64,000 nt of DNA, taken from contig NZ_JACEZS010000001.1 of the NCBI RefSeq assembly GCF_014042365.1, forward strand, positions 434,001 through 498,000. Direction: 5' to 3'. The DNA comes from Rugamonas fusca. GTDB taxonomy: Bacteria > Pseudomonadota > Gammaproteobacteria > Burkholderiales > Burkholderiaceae_D. Positions 29,044 to 36,116 of the stretch are shown here, in pieces (the stretch's first letter is position 1; each line of letters starts with the position of its first letter). The translations under genes and the position numbers were made by a program. The notes below the pieces were generated by a model. It saw only the letters and a list, made by a program, of their open reading frames with translations. It made no database searches and was not told the DNA's origin.

Positions 29044-30246
29044 TCATTGGTTAGGGTCGATAGGAAATTTGAAGTCCGAGGTAAGGTTGCGAACCCATTT
29101 GGGAATGTCCTGTTTCCCCTCCATACGCGCCTGAATATATTCTTCAAGGGGCATCTTAAACTCCCTGACCATGCGTCGGCCGCTTGGCCCCATCTCTTTC
29201 AGCGCTTCAACAATGACACGTCTTGATTCTTCGCCAATGTTCATGAACTCATCCCATTCTGTTTCCATTTCCCCGATGTCAAACACACGATCGACCTCAT
29301 AGATGCTGCCATCGGTAGTCGACAAAATGGACGTTGGGCGACGTAAGCCCGGTCTGTCGAGGTTTGTCATTTCGCTCGCAAACTCGATGACTTCTCTGAT
29401 CCCGAGTTTTTCCAGCAAGGCAGGCCATTTCATTGAAGGTCCGATTAGTGCCTCTCCACCACCACGAAGGGCGCTCACAAAGTCAATTAGCTTTCTAAAT
29501 CGAACCACGCCCCTTGCAACTTCTTTCTGATCTTTGCTGCCGCCAAGTGCAGTCAGGATTGCAGTCTTGAGGCCCTCAAACTGATCCGTTAAGGAATCGA
29601 TTCGCCTGGAGTCAATAGCGCGGGCGCGCTGCTCATATAGCAACCGTTGCAAGAGCCCAGACCACTGCTTGCGCAGCGAATCCTCGATATCCTGCAGACG
29701 CGAAAATGTGGTGATTCCGTTGTTTGTGGATCGCAGTCGTAGGAAATTGATGAATTCGAATATGTAACGTGCAGTTTCCGGCTTATCAATCGAGTCGAAC
29801 TCAATTTCGCTGGCAATCGCCTTAGACTTGTTCTTCTCATAGGTGGCATGATCGTGCATTACTCGATCATCAACGAATACGAATAGAGGGATAGAGCTTT
29901 CTATTGCTTTGAGTACTTCAAGTTGAGTGATCGAGAGGTTTTCCTTTGTCTTGAGGATTTCGTGACTCTTGCTGACGGACTTCAGCGACTCGAGATCGAC
30001 TTTCTGCAAAGCTTGCGGGACGACCCGGCCACCAAAGCGCGAACCGATAATTACGACGACAGCGTCTGCCCCAGCTACTTCATCGATGCAACTGGTATGA
30101 GTGTGGGTGCGAGGATCGTACACAACATCGTTATAATCACTCATGACAGGCTCATGGCCGAGTGATTCAACAAATTGACGCAACTGACCACGTACAACTG
30201 AGAGGTCATAGCAAGTAGATGAGAGAAATACGCGGAGATTGGCCAT
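29044..30246 (-). CDS. DUF4062 domain protein (putative defence gene)
   Basis: A 400-residue protein. Residues 3-~100 are the DUF4062 domain: RVFLSSTCYDLSVVRGQLRQ, a TIR-like alpha/beta pattern, then the acidic ADAVVVIIGSRFGG strand-loop. The rest is mostly helical, without named motifs. DUF4062 proteins are frequent in bacterial defence islands and mobile elements and may act as nucleotide-sensing or NADase-like modules; that is knowledge of the family, not proof here. GC content is clearly below the host's. It is last on the minus strand before dif, downstream of the rep gene, fitting phage-element cargo. Confidence 0.7.
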   Translation of the reverse strand: MANLRVFLSSTCYDLSVVRGQLRQFVESLGHEPVMSDYNDVVYDPRTHTHTSCIDEVAGADAVVVIIGSRFGGRVVPQALQKVDLESLKSVSKSHEILKTKENLSITQLEVLKAIESSIPLFVFVDDRVMHDHATYEKNKSKAIASEIEFDSIDKPETARYIFEFINFLRLRSTNNGITTFSRLQDIEDSLRKQWSGLLQRLLYEQRARAIDSRRIDSLTDQFEGLKTAILTALGGSKDQKEVARGVVRFRKLIDFVSALRGGGEALIGPSMKWPALLEKLGIREVIEFASEMTNLDRPGLRRPTSILSTTDGSIYEVDRVFDIGEMETEWDEFMNIGEESRRVIVEALKEMGPSGRRMVREFKMPLEEYIQARMEGKQDIPKWVRNLTSDFKFPIDPNQ

Positions 30247-30320
30247 AATCTATTATTAAGAGTTGTTGTCAGTTCAAGTCAGCATTAGCATACATTGCTA
30301 CCGCATGTCCACAGCTAAGT

Positions 30321-30638
30321 CTACTGAGGGCAATATTTGCATGGTATGAAGGGATGTTTGTACCGAGAGCATTTTAACCGACAGCACTTTAGCAAATCTA
30401 AGATTTCACGCTTAGATACGCCTGCCATAAGTAGGCGTCTTTTTTGAACTTCAACAAGACGATACTGTTTTCGCGCCCTCGCCTGACCGAATCGACCTGC
30501 ACGCAGGTTGCGTAAATACCAGTAGCTGTTACGGATCAAACTGTAGATATACGAGCGCTCAGCTGGACTCAGCGCATCGAACGGGAATAACTCTAATTGC
30601 ATTTGGGCAATAGTAGCCGACTGGTAATTATCCTGCAA
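30321..30638 (-). CDS. Hypothetical basic protein downstream of rep, 105 aa
   Basis: Family not recognised. A helical, arginine-rich body (AERSYIYSLIRNSYWYLRNL, RFGQARARKQYRL) is followed by a cysteine-rich tail with CC, C and CKYC motifs that could hold a zinc ion. Small basic proteins after rep in filamentous phages often bind single-stranded DNA, but no such homology is visible. The TTG at 30638 is the longest start; ATG at 30602 is an alternative. The 43-nt repeat copy 2 lies inside its coding sequence and supplies the LLMAGVSKRE stretch. Confidence 0.5.
   Translation of the reverse strand: MQDNYQSATIAQMQLELFPFDALSPAERSYIYSLIRNSYWYLRNLRAGRFGQARARKQYRLVEVQKRRLLMAGVSKREILDLLKCCRLKCSRYKHPFIPCKYCPQ
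30405..30447 (+). repeat. 43-nt repeat, copy 2, inside a coding region
   Basis: Matches copy 1 (28942-28984) at 37/43 positions. The hairpin is kept by one compensatory pair (T-A in copy 1, C-G here) and one G-T pair, followed by T6. Three of the six differences are synonymous on the minus strand and two give K/R and I/V changes, so both the structure and the peptide look conserved. Confidence 0.7.
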
Positions 30639-30710
30639 AACTAGCCCCCAAAAACTTGATTAAAATCCTTAACCGAAGGACTCAACCGGCCAGTTCCGCC
30701 CCAGCACCGA

Positions 30711-31613
30711 TCAAAATGGGCACTCCATATCGGCCCCCTTCGGTCGTGGCGCAGTCGATAACCAGACGACGCCCAACCCGTTGTTACACCACGACTGGAT
30801 ACCTTCAAGCCCAAACTGCGCGGCGATACTGAACGCGGCCTGCACAGCCCCCAGCATCGTTGTGCAGTGCAAGCGCACCGAATCGACCTCAGGCACTACA
30901 ATTCCCTTGGACCGGAAATATCGCTTCTGATCCAGGGCACGGCATTGCATCTGCTTAGAGCAATACTTGGCGATGTAGGCAGCGAGCTTGTGGGCACCGT
31001 TTTGCCCAAAGCCGAACCTATGCGGATCGCGGACGTTGACTTGCCCCATCTGCTGACCATCCGGCCCACGGCCAAGAACGCTTTGCCAGATTGACCGCAA
31101 CAGCGCATACATCTGCCGACCTGTGACGGCCACATGGAAATGCAGCGCTCCCCGTTCCTGTTCTTCAATGACCGCTACATAGTGGAATTGCTTGTGCTTC
31201 CCGAGCTTTCGGCAGAACGCTTTCCAGTGCTTCAGTGCCGTCTCCCGGTCAACCATGTTTTCCCGGTATGTCAGCGTCACCATGCGATCTGCACCGATGG
31301 CTTTGCAGCACTCCCGAACCTTCTTTTTCGCACGACGGCCAGCGTCATCATCGTTCTCTTCCCGCTTCTCGGACTCGCCGCGTCTTGCATGCGGCTTGCG
31401 CTTGATAGCCGGGCCTACAAAGTGGCGATCCTTAGTTACCGAGACTTCGCACTGCCCATCAGGAAAAACGCGCCTGCGGGCTGTATACGTGTCCTGCCAT
31501 GTACCCTTTACCCCATCGTCAGACCAGTGTTCCGGCTTTTGTTCGACCGTATCAAGGCAGAAAGGCGAAAGAGAAATTGACAACGCATCTAAACTACTAT
31601 CCAATACCGACAT
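30711..31613 (-). CDS. Rolling-circle replication initiator (HUH endonuclease)
   Basis: A 300-residue Rep protein of the G2P/ORF2 kind found in single-stranded DNA phages and plasmids. Motif 1 is MVTLTY (111-116). The metal-binding HUH motif is LHFHVA with His158 and His160. The tyrosine motif AAYIAKYCSKQ gives catalytic Tyr213 and Tyr217 candidates. It nicks the origin to start rolling-circle replication. ATG 31613 is preceded by AGGAAAACCG; a TTG at 31688 is also in frame. It seems intact. A fragment of a second copy lies at 32759-32902. Confidence 0.8.
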   Translation of the reverse strand: MSVLDSSLDALSISLSPFCLDTVEQKPEHWSDDGVKGTWQDTYTARRRVFPDGQCEVSVTKDRHFVGPAIKRKPHARRGESEKREENDDDAGRRAKKKVRECCKAIGADRMVTLTYRENMVDRETALKHWKAFCRKLGKHKQFHYVAVIEEQERGALHFHVAVTGRQMYALLRSIWQSVLGRGPDGQQMGQVNVRDPHRFGFGQNGAHKLAAYIAKYCSKQMQCRALDQKRYFRSKGIVVPEVDSVRLHCTTMLGAVQAAFSIAAQFGLEGIQSWCNNGLGVVWLSTAPRPKGADMECPF

Positions 31614-31643
31614 CGGTTTTCCTGTTGTAGCAGGTTGATCGAG

Positions 31644-31679
31644 GCCCGGAGTGTTTCGACCACTACCGGGCTTTTTTTT
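31644..31679 (+). terminator. Plus-strand terminator upstream of rep
   Basis: GCCCGG-A-GTG pairs with CAC-TA-CCGGGC around a 7-base loop and is followed by T9. It points right, against rep, with no plus-strand gene to its left in the element. It may block converging transcripts or be part of the single-stranded DNA signals of the phage. Confidence 0.6.
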
Positions 31680-31771
31680 GTCCTTCAAAAACCAAGAAAC
31701 TTTTCTTCAAGAAACGCCGCGAATCCGTCTGTTTACCGTGGCTGTTCTTAAGTGTCCCTAATACAAGTTTA

Positions 31772-31905
31772 GGCGGCGCTCCGCGCCGCCCCTCGCTAGC
31801 TCCGCAACGCTTCGGGCGTCGCAGCACGCGCCACCAGCGAGAACGAGCAGCCCGAGGCAATCAACATGCCCTTCGGGCTTCCGATCGGATGAAACCCCCA
31901 TCCGA
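31772..31905. other. Hairpin cluster, candidate phage replication/packaging region
   Basis: Non-coding 31689-31920 contains several tight hairpins: GGCGGCGC-TCC-GCGCCGCC (31772-31790), GCCC-TTC-GGGC (31868-31878) and TCGGATG-N7-CATCCGA (31885-31905). Together with the terminator at 31644 this resembles the intergenic region of filamentous phages, which holds the origins and packaging signal. It lies between the zot remnant and rep, the expected place. Confidence 0.45.
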
Positions 31906-31920
31906 CCGGCAAGGGGAAAC

Positions 31921-32505
31921 CTACATACCCACAGAAGGCTTATGCGGCGCTTCCGGCGGTGGATTGCCAAATGCTGACACCTGCCCCGCACCGTGCGCCC
32001 CGACCTCACCAGCCGCCGCCAACTGCCCTCCCCGCCCTTCCATCACACGCACCGATGCCGCCGTGCGCTCAGAAGCAACACGATCCTTTTCCGGGTCAAA
32101 ATCTTGGAAGAAGCCATTTCGCGCAAACTCAATGCACATGTTGTATCGCACGTCCATCGGCGTGCCCTGCTGCGTGTAGCACTTACAGTCATTGCGGAAC
32201 TGGAGGCAGGCGGCAGGCACCGGCACGCGTACTGGCTTGGTCAATTCGTCATATTTCGGCGCAGTTTGCGGAAGCCCCGCTACACGAGGCGTATTCATCT
32301 CAACGTAATGCTTGGCATCCTCAAGGGGATCAAACTTCGCAGGCTGCGCGCCAGCCGTAGCAGGCGGAACTTGAACAGAGCTAGTTACCGCACCAGCCGG
32401 AACAACCGAAGCGGAGTGCGCATGCTGGGGAACTTTATGCCGATTCATGATCGTATAACCGTCGTGCCCTGTGTCGTGTATCTTGCTGGTAGGCGCAGAG
32501 TTCAC
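31921..32505 (-). pseudogene. Zot/gpI assembly protein, C-terminal remnant
   Basis: About 194 residues. The C-terminal motif CLQFRNDCKCYTQQGT, then CIEFARNGFF, is characteristic of the periplasmic domain of Zot-like inovirus assembly ATPases (gpI). The P-loop ATPase domain and the membrane span that should precede it are missing: no GKS motif occurs upstream on this strand. A proline/alanine-rich linker (VVPAGAVTSSVQVPPATAG) leads in. It is evidence that a filamentous phage once occupied the locus. Confidence 0.6.
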
Positions 32506-32511
32506 CTGCGT

Positions 32512-32688
32512 CTACGCCCTCACCTTCGGCTCGCAAAAGGCGGTGAAGAAGGCGGCGTCGGCCGATCCTTGAACCGTCGCATCCTGTAATCGATATCCAT
32601 CAGTGTCGCGTGCAGGTTTCGCGCCCTCGCCGCAATTGTGACCACAACAAGCTTCTTTTGCTTGCTCTCCGCGCTTATCTCCATTCAT
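32512..32688 (-). CDS. Small cysteine-rich ORF, 58 aa
   Basis: A short frame starting ATG 32688 and ending 6 bases before the zot remnant. It encodes MNGDKRGEQAKEACCGHNCG and ends AFFTAFCEPKVRA. A CC-x3-C arrangement could bind metal. No ribosome site is obvious and no family is recognised. Real gene or chance frame in decayed phage DNA cannot be decided. Confidence 0.3.
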   Translation of the reverse strand: MNGDKRGEQAKEACCGHNCGEGAKPARDTDGYRLQDATVQGSADAAFFTAFCEPKVRA

Positions 32689-32758
32689 CGTTGCGTCAAA
32701 GTGCCATGCCGCACAGACATCGATCGTCTCTCATTCATAAACTTCGAGACAACATCGT

Positions 32759-32902
32759 CGCCACATAGTGGAATTGTTTGTGCCGTCCGATGTTGGGGCA
32801 GCACGCATTCTGGCGCTTCAGTGCCATAACTTGGTCAACCATGTCTTCCCGGTACGTCAGCGTCACCATGCGATCAGCGCCTGTGGCTTGGCAGCACGCC
32901 CG
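32759..32902 (-). pseudogene. Fragment of a second rep gene
   Basis: 48 codons (ACCQATGADRMVTLTYRE to HKQFHYVA) align without gaps to codons for the same stretch of the intact rep (31173-31316), with 33 of 48 residues identical. It covers motif 1 only; the HUH and tyrosine motifs are missing. It is the relic of a related but distinct element, not a recent copy. Confidence 0.8.
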
Positions 32903-33149
32903 ACCCTTTGGACTCAGGACTAGCACCAAGTCCGCCTCGGACAAAGACTGCGACTTTGCCCCCCCAACTGGACGGCAGAAGCGACCAGCGCGAGGCACAA
33001 TCGGTACTCTGCACATCGTTCAACCCGCCAATGAGGCGCACCTCACCCTCGGTCACTGTCATCGTGATCTTTACCTGGCGCTTTATGAGGATGGGCGCAC
33101 CGATAGCGCCGGTACCGGTGGCCTTGACATTGCTGATCTGGCCGTCCAT
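32903..33149 (-). pseudogene. Secretin-like (pIV/GspD-type) C-terminal remnant
   Basis: One frame gives IKRQVKITMTVTEGEVRLIG then GL, the pattern of the secretin strand before the GGL turn. After a frameshift at a run of seven C (32959-32965) the next frame gives KSQSLSEADLVLVLSPKG, like the closing strand of secretins. Some filamentous phages encode such an exit channel. The match is by pattern only. It runs directly into the rep fragment. Confidence 0.35.
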
Positions 33150-33318
33150 GGGCCTGGAACTGCCCAAACTTTCCGGCATACAATTTCCTAAAATAAAAAT
33201 ACCCCCAGGGATCAAACTTGATACTGACTGCACTTTCTGCGTGAACAGAAAACACCTATATTCGTAGCGTAGCGCCAATCTTTGTAGCGTGTTCCAGATC
33301 GTAATTGAGGAGCATGTC

Positions 33319-33636
33319 ATGAACAATAGGATTCAATGCCAGGAAACAACCTTGATATTCTCTAGGAAATCTGCAAAGACCGACGCCGAATATTGGGGAG
33401 AATGTTTCTATTTTCCAGAAGCCGAGCCCAACACCGACGATCTGATCGGTATCATGTGTATCTGGAAGAAAGGACAAAATAAAAATAACGAGAAACCAAT
33501 TCTGACTCGTACGTACATGACACGGTTTCCCGGTACATACCCGACGGAACCAGATTTGCGGTCACTACTTCCGCATACCTCATGGGAGAATTGCTTCCAG
33601 AGTGAGATTGAAAATATAGATGGAAGTAGCAACTAA
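33319..33636 (+). CDS. Orphan AT-rich gene, 105 aa
   Basis: TGAGGAG at 33305-33312 precedes ATG 33319. The protein has no signal or span; it contains FYFPEAEPNTDDLIGIMCIW, a lysine/asparagine-rich turn and LLPHTSWENCF. I recognise no family. Its GC content is far below the surrounding chromosome and it is transcribed against the phage genes, a position that in some phages holds a repressor or cargo gene. No helix-turn-helix is evident. Confidence 0.5.
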   Translation: MNNRIQCQETTLIFSRKSAKTDAEYWGECFYFPEAEPNTDDLIGIMCIWKKGQNKNNEKPILTRTYMTRFPGTYPTEPDLRSLLPHTSWENCFQSEIENIDGSSN

Positions 33637-33737
33637 TTGCATGGCAGCCGGCATCGCAGCTGCTATGAATGCAACCTCAAGCTGCTCTTGCAACACGCCC
33701 GGCAAGAGCATCACCTTTCAAGCATGTTATCTCCGAT

Positions 33738-33766
33738 GATATTGTCTAAACAATATCGTCTATAAT
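33738..33766 (+). promoter_or_regulatory. Dyad and -10 box before the 33787 gene
   Basis: A 20-bp palindrome GATATTGT-CTAA-ACAATATC (33738-33757) is followed four bases later by TATAAT (33761-33766). It looks like a repressor operator overlapping a promoter. A good -35 at the usual distance is not seen. Confidence 0.5.
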
Positions 33767-33786
33767 TGCACGTAGAGGTTAGTGAA

Positions 33787-34239
33787 ATGAAACCAGAAGT
33801 ATTGAAACGCGAATTCGAAATACTCATCATCGATAGCGGCGAACAATTGAAAGAGCTGTCGTTGCATCAGGGCATAAAATACATGTTCAAGTTCTACGTT
33901 GAGAATTACGCAGATCCGCGGGTGAATGGATTATTAACTGACATGTTGTTGTATCAATGGGGAACTGTTTCCTCGGATGGTTCTGACCACTTTGATATGA
34001 GGATTGCCAGGCAATTTACCCGACAATGCTTGTCATCAAACTCAACTATCACGCAGCTTTCGTGTGTGTTTCGTTATGAGCCTAGTCCTGAAACCAAGGC
34101 TTTTAACAAGGGCTATCGATGGTGCAATGGATTGGCCCACTTACATGAATTTGAAAAATTCATTGATGGGAATGACGCCAACAAAAACTTTAAATCGGCA
34201 AAACCGATATCCGTCGGCTTGTCTTACATAAATTTCTGA
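33787..34239 (+). CDS. Orphan AT-rich gene, 150 aa
   Basis: AGAGG lies eight bases before ATG 33787. The protein is soluble and aromatic-rich (LSLHQGIKYMFKFYVENYAD, LLTDMLLYQWGTVSSDGSDH) and has no recognised domain. The overall size and pattern recall small immunity proteins, but this is only an impression. Low GC and the operator-like palindrome upstream mark it as foreign. It ends ~10 bases before GC content returns to the chromosomal level, so it defines the right edge of the island. Confidence 0.5.
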   Translation: MKPEVLKREFEILIIDSGEQLKELSLHQGIKYMFKFYVENYADPRVNGLLTDMLLYQWGTVSSDGSDHFDMRIARQFTRQCLSSNSTITQLSCVFRYEPSPETKAFNKGYRWCNGLAHLHEFEKFIDGNDANKNFKSAKPISVGLSYINF

Positions 34240-34423
34240 CATATGCCCTGCCCTACAAGACGCAACGCCTACGTTGGACGGTGCCTGCCACCTTTCGATC
34301 AGCGCTGTCTGTATGGGCAGCGGCCAGGCCACCCCGCGTAACAGATGGCAAGTCCAGCGCCAGTGCGCCTGCCCGCCCGCCTCCTCCAACCGCGTGCGCA
34401 CGGCCTGCTGGTCTGCGCTGGGG

Positions 34424-34840
34424 ACGGTCAGCCTGATCGAGCGCACCAAGGCCACCCGCGTGGTGATCGATTCGCTGGCCGGTTTGGAGTTGACGCTGGC
34501 GTCGGTGTTTCGCGAAGACTTCCGTGAATCGCTTTACCGTCTGGTGGCTGTGTTGACGGGCTTGGGCGTCACCGTGCTGATGACGGCCGAGCTGGAAGAC
34601 CAGTACTCGGCGCTGCGTTTCAGTACCTACGGCAACGCCTTCCTGGTTGACGCGATCGTCATGCATCGCTATGTGGAACTGGCGGGACAGCTCAAACGGG
34701 TGATTTCCGTGATCAAGGTACGTGGCAGCGACCACAGCAAGGATATCCGCTTCTTCGACATCGGCACCGACCAGATCACCATCGGCGCGACGCTGAGCGA
34801 ATACCAGGGAATTCTGTCGGGTCAACCGGAGGTGGGCGCA
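34424..34840 (+). pseudogene. KaiC/RAD55-like ATPase, C-terminal remnant
   Basis: The sequence LIERTKATRVVIDSLAGLEL, later VTVLMTAELEDQ, then RVISVIKVRGSDHSKDIRFF and SEYQGILSGQPE, matches the second half of a KaiC-family RecA-like ATPase, including the VIDSL (Walker B) strand. The P-loop half is missing: upstream (34250-34423) is unrelated sequence next to the phage island. The frame does not stop before the terminator at 34910 and runs into the PEP-CTERM gene on the other strand, so the 3' end is damaged too. Confidence 0.65.
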
Positions 34841-34909
34841 ATGAACGCCGAGCCGAACTTGTATGGCGGGGGGCGGGATGACGTAACGCGGCAAGGCGCG
34901 CGTACGGTT

Positions 34910-34943
34910 GGGCAGCCAGATGGATGCTTGCTGCCCGTTTTTT
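34910..34943 (+). terminator. Rho-independent terminator
   Basis: Stem GGGCAGC/GCTGCCC (34910-34916 and 34930-34936), extended by AG/CT pairs inside the loop, then GTTTTTTC. It points right, ending the kaiC remnant, and lies just past the stop of the convergent PEP-CTERM gene. Confidence 0.75.
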
Positions 34944-34944
34944 C

Positions 34945-35436
34945 TTATTCGAACTTCTGCTTCGGCATTTTGCGCGAGATGGTCAGACCCAGCAGGCCCA
35001 GGCCCAGCATCATCAGCAGATAGCCGGACGGTTCCGGTACGGCCGTGACGGTGATGTGGCCGGAATACGCTGCCAGTGGCGATGCGCCGGCGACGCCGTT
35101 CAACGTCAGCGTAAACGGTGACAGGCCGATAATGTCAAAGCTGCCCAGGCTGGTTTTTGTCCCGGCAATCAGTGCGTTCGGCGTCATGCCATTGAGCGAG
35201 GCGGAAGTGATGTCCACGTAGTTGCCGCTGTAGGACAGCACGGCTCCATAGGCGCCGGTCGCGAGCCCGCCAAAGGTGATCACGTCGGCGCCTCCCGACA
35301 GCAAGCCATCGCCTGCCAGGGCCAGGCCGTTGAAGTCGAACGTGACACCGGGAACGATGGAGAACGACTGGTTGGCCGCGTTGGCACCGAAGGCGGCGAA
35401 CGCGAGCACACTTGCAGCAATGAATTTCAGTTTCAT
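34945..35436 (-). CDS. PEP-CTERM sorting-domain exoprotein
   Basis: A 163-residue exported protein. The Sec signal is LKFIAASVLAFAAFGANA. The C-terminus has the full PEP-CTERM signal: AVPEPSGYLLMMLGLGLLGL, then the basic tail SRKMPKQKFE. Exosortase (XrtA/EpsH type) recognises this and attaches or exports the protein, usually together with exopolysaccharide. The central part is Gly/Ser/Thr-rich beta structure. TAGGGG lies just before ATG 35436. No exosortase gene is in this window. Confidence 0.9.
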   Translation of the reverse strand: MKLKFIAASVLAFAAFGANAANQSFSIVPGVTFDFNGLALAGDGLLSGGADVITFGGLATGAYGAVLSYSGNYVDITSASLNGMTPNALIAGTKTSLGSFDIIGLSPFTLTLNGVAGASPLAAYSGHITVTAVPEPSGYLLMMLGLGLLGLTISRKMPKQKFE

Positions 35437-35462
35437 AATTTACCCCTAAAAGAATATTTACT

Positions 35463-35484
35463 TTTGCTTATGGTTATAAGCAAA
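35463..35484. promoter_or_regulatory. Perfect dyad upstream of the PEP-CTERM gene
   Basis: TTTGCTTAT-GGTT-ATAAGCAAA, 9-bp arms, 27 bases upstream of the start codon in the 5' leader or promoter of the gene at 34945. It may be an operator or an mRNA hairpin. Confidence 0.45.
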
Positions 35485-36116
35485 CTTGTCGAGCTCGCCA
35501 AAAAGGCAATTCAGCTTATCAAAGTAAGAATTTTTCTTTTTTTTAAAAGGGCATGTGTGCAAAGCAATTATGACGTGGAAATTGAAAGTTTATCCTCCTG
35601 GCCAACGTTTGAATGCCCATGCCGCGAAAGTGTGGTGTAATCGGAAACATTCTTCGCCATCGTGGGCAGCGACGGCACATTTGACCGCGCGAATTCACAA
35701 TTGACGGGTCAAAATATATTTCCGCCATACCCAATATATCTGGCAAGAATGCGCATGCGGGTGTTGACCGGCCCCGCCGCTGGCGTGAAATGGGTCAAAA
35801 GACCGCGCCTGCGACGGCGCTGCTTCGCCGCGCCCTTTCTGCGGATGGCGGTCGTTGGATCGCCAGGCTTCTTTTCCGACCGCGAGGCACAAAAGGACGC
35901 CACGAAGCGCCAGCCCGGCCCACGCTAAGACGCGTCTTTCGCCCCCTCCAGGGGCGCCATGTCGACCCTTCCGACCAATTTCAATGACGCGCCAACCAGA
36001 AATTGTCGTCCCATCCGGTGCCCCCTACTCCACGACGGAATGAATTGCTTCGTGAAACGGTGACTTAAGCGCTTGATTTTGCTAAAATTTCGGCCTTCGT
36101 TTGTGAGAATGCCGCC
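35485..36116. other. Intergenic stretch with no recognised gene
   Basis: This ~630-base stretch has an AT-rich left half (a run of T near 35530) and GC-rich frames of 60-90 codons that look like chance. I see no RNA gene or repeat. TTGACG near 35701 followed by AT-rich sequence could belong to a promoter, but no gene follows it directly. Confidence 0.4.

Noticed and set aside
30230..30262. CATAATCTATTAT-like sequence resembling dif at the start of the DUF4062 gene
   Set aside because: Only the AT-rich middle matches. The outer halves of both Xer arms do not, and the site covers a start codon.
34220..34250. A possible second dif at the island's right edge (minus strand, TTATGTAAGAC with an upstream GGCATA)
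   Set aside because: One arm matches at 8 of 11 bases, but the other arm is displaced by about three bases and the centre is wrong. Too weak to call attR.
34253..34455. A minus-strand frame between the island and the kaiC remnant (RSIRLTVPSADQQ and on)
   Set aside because: Might be a gene fragment, but no family, start or partner could be recognised, so it is not annotated.
35709..35903. A 64-codon minus-strand frame in the long intergenic stretch before rlhA
   Set aside because: Arg-rich composition, no ribosome site and no recognisable domain. Likely a chance frame.
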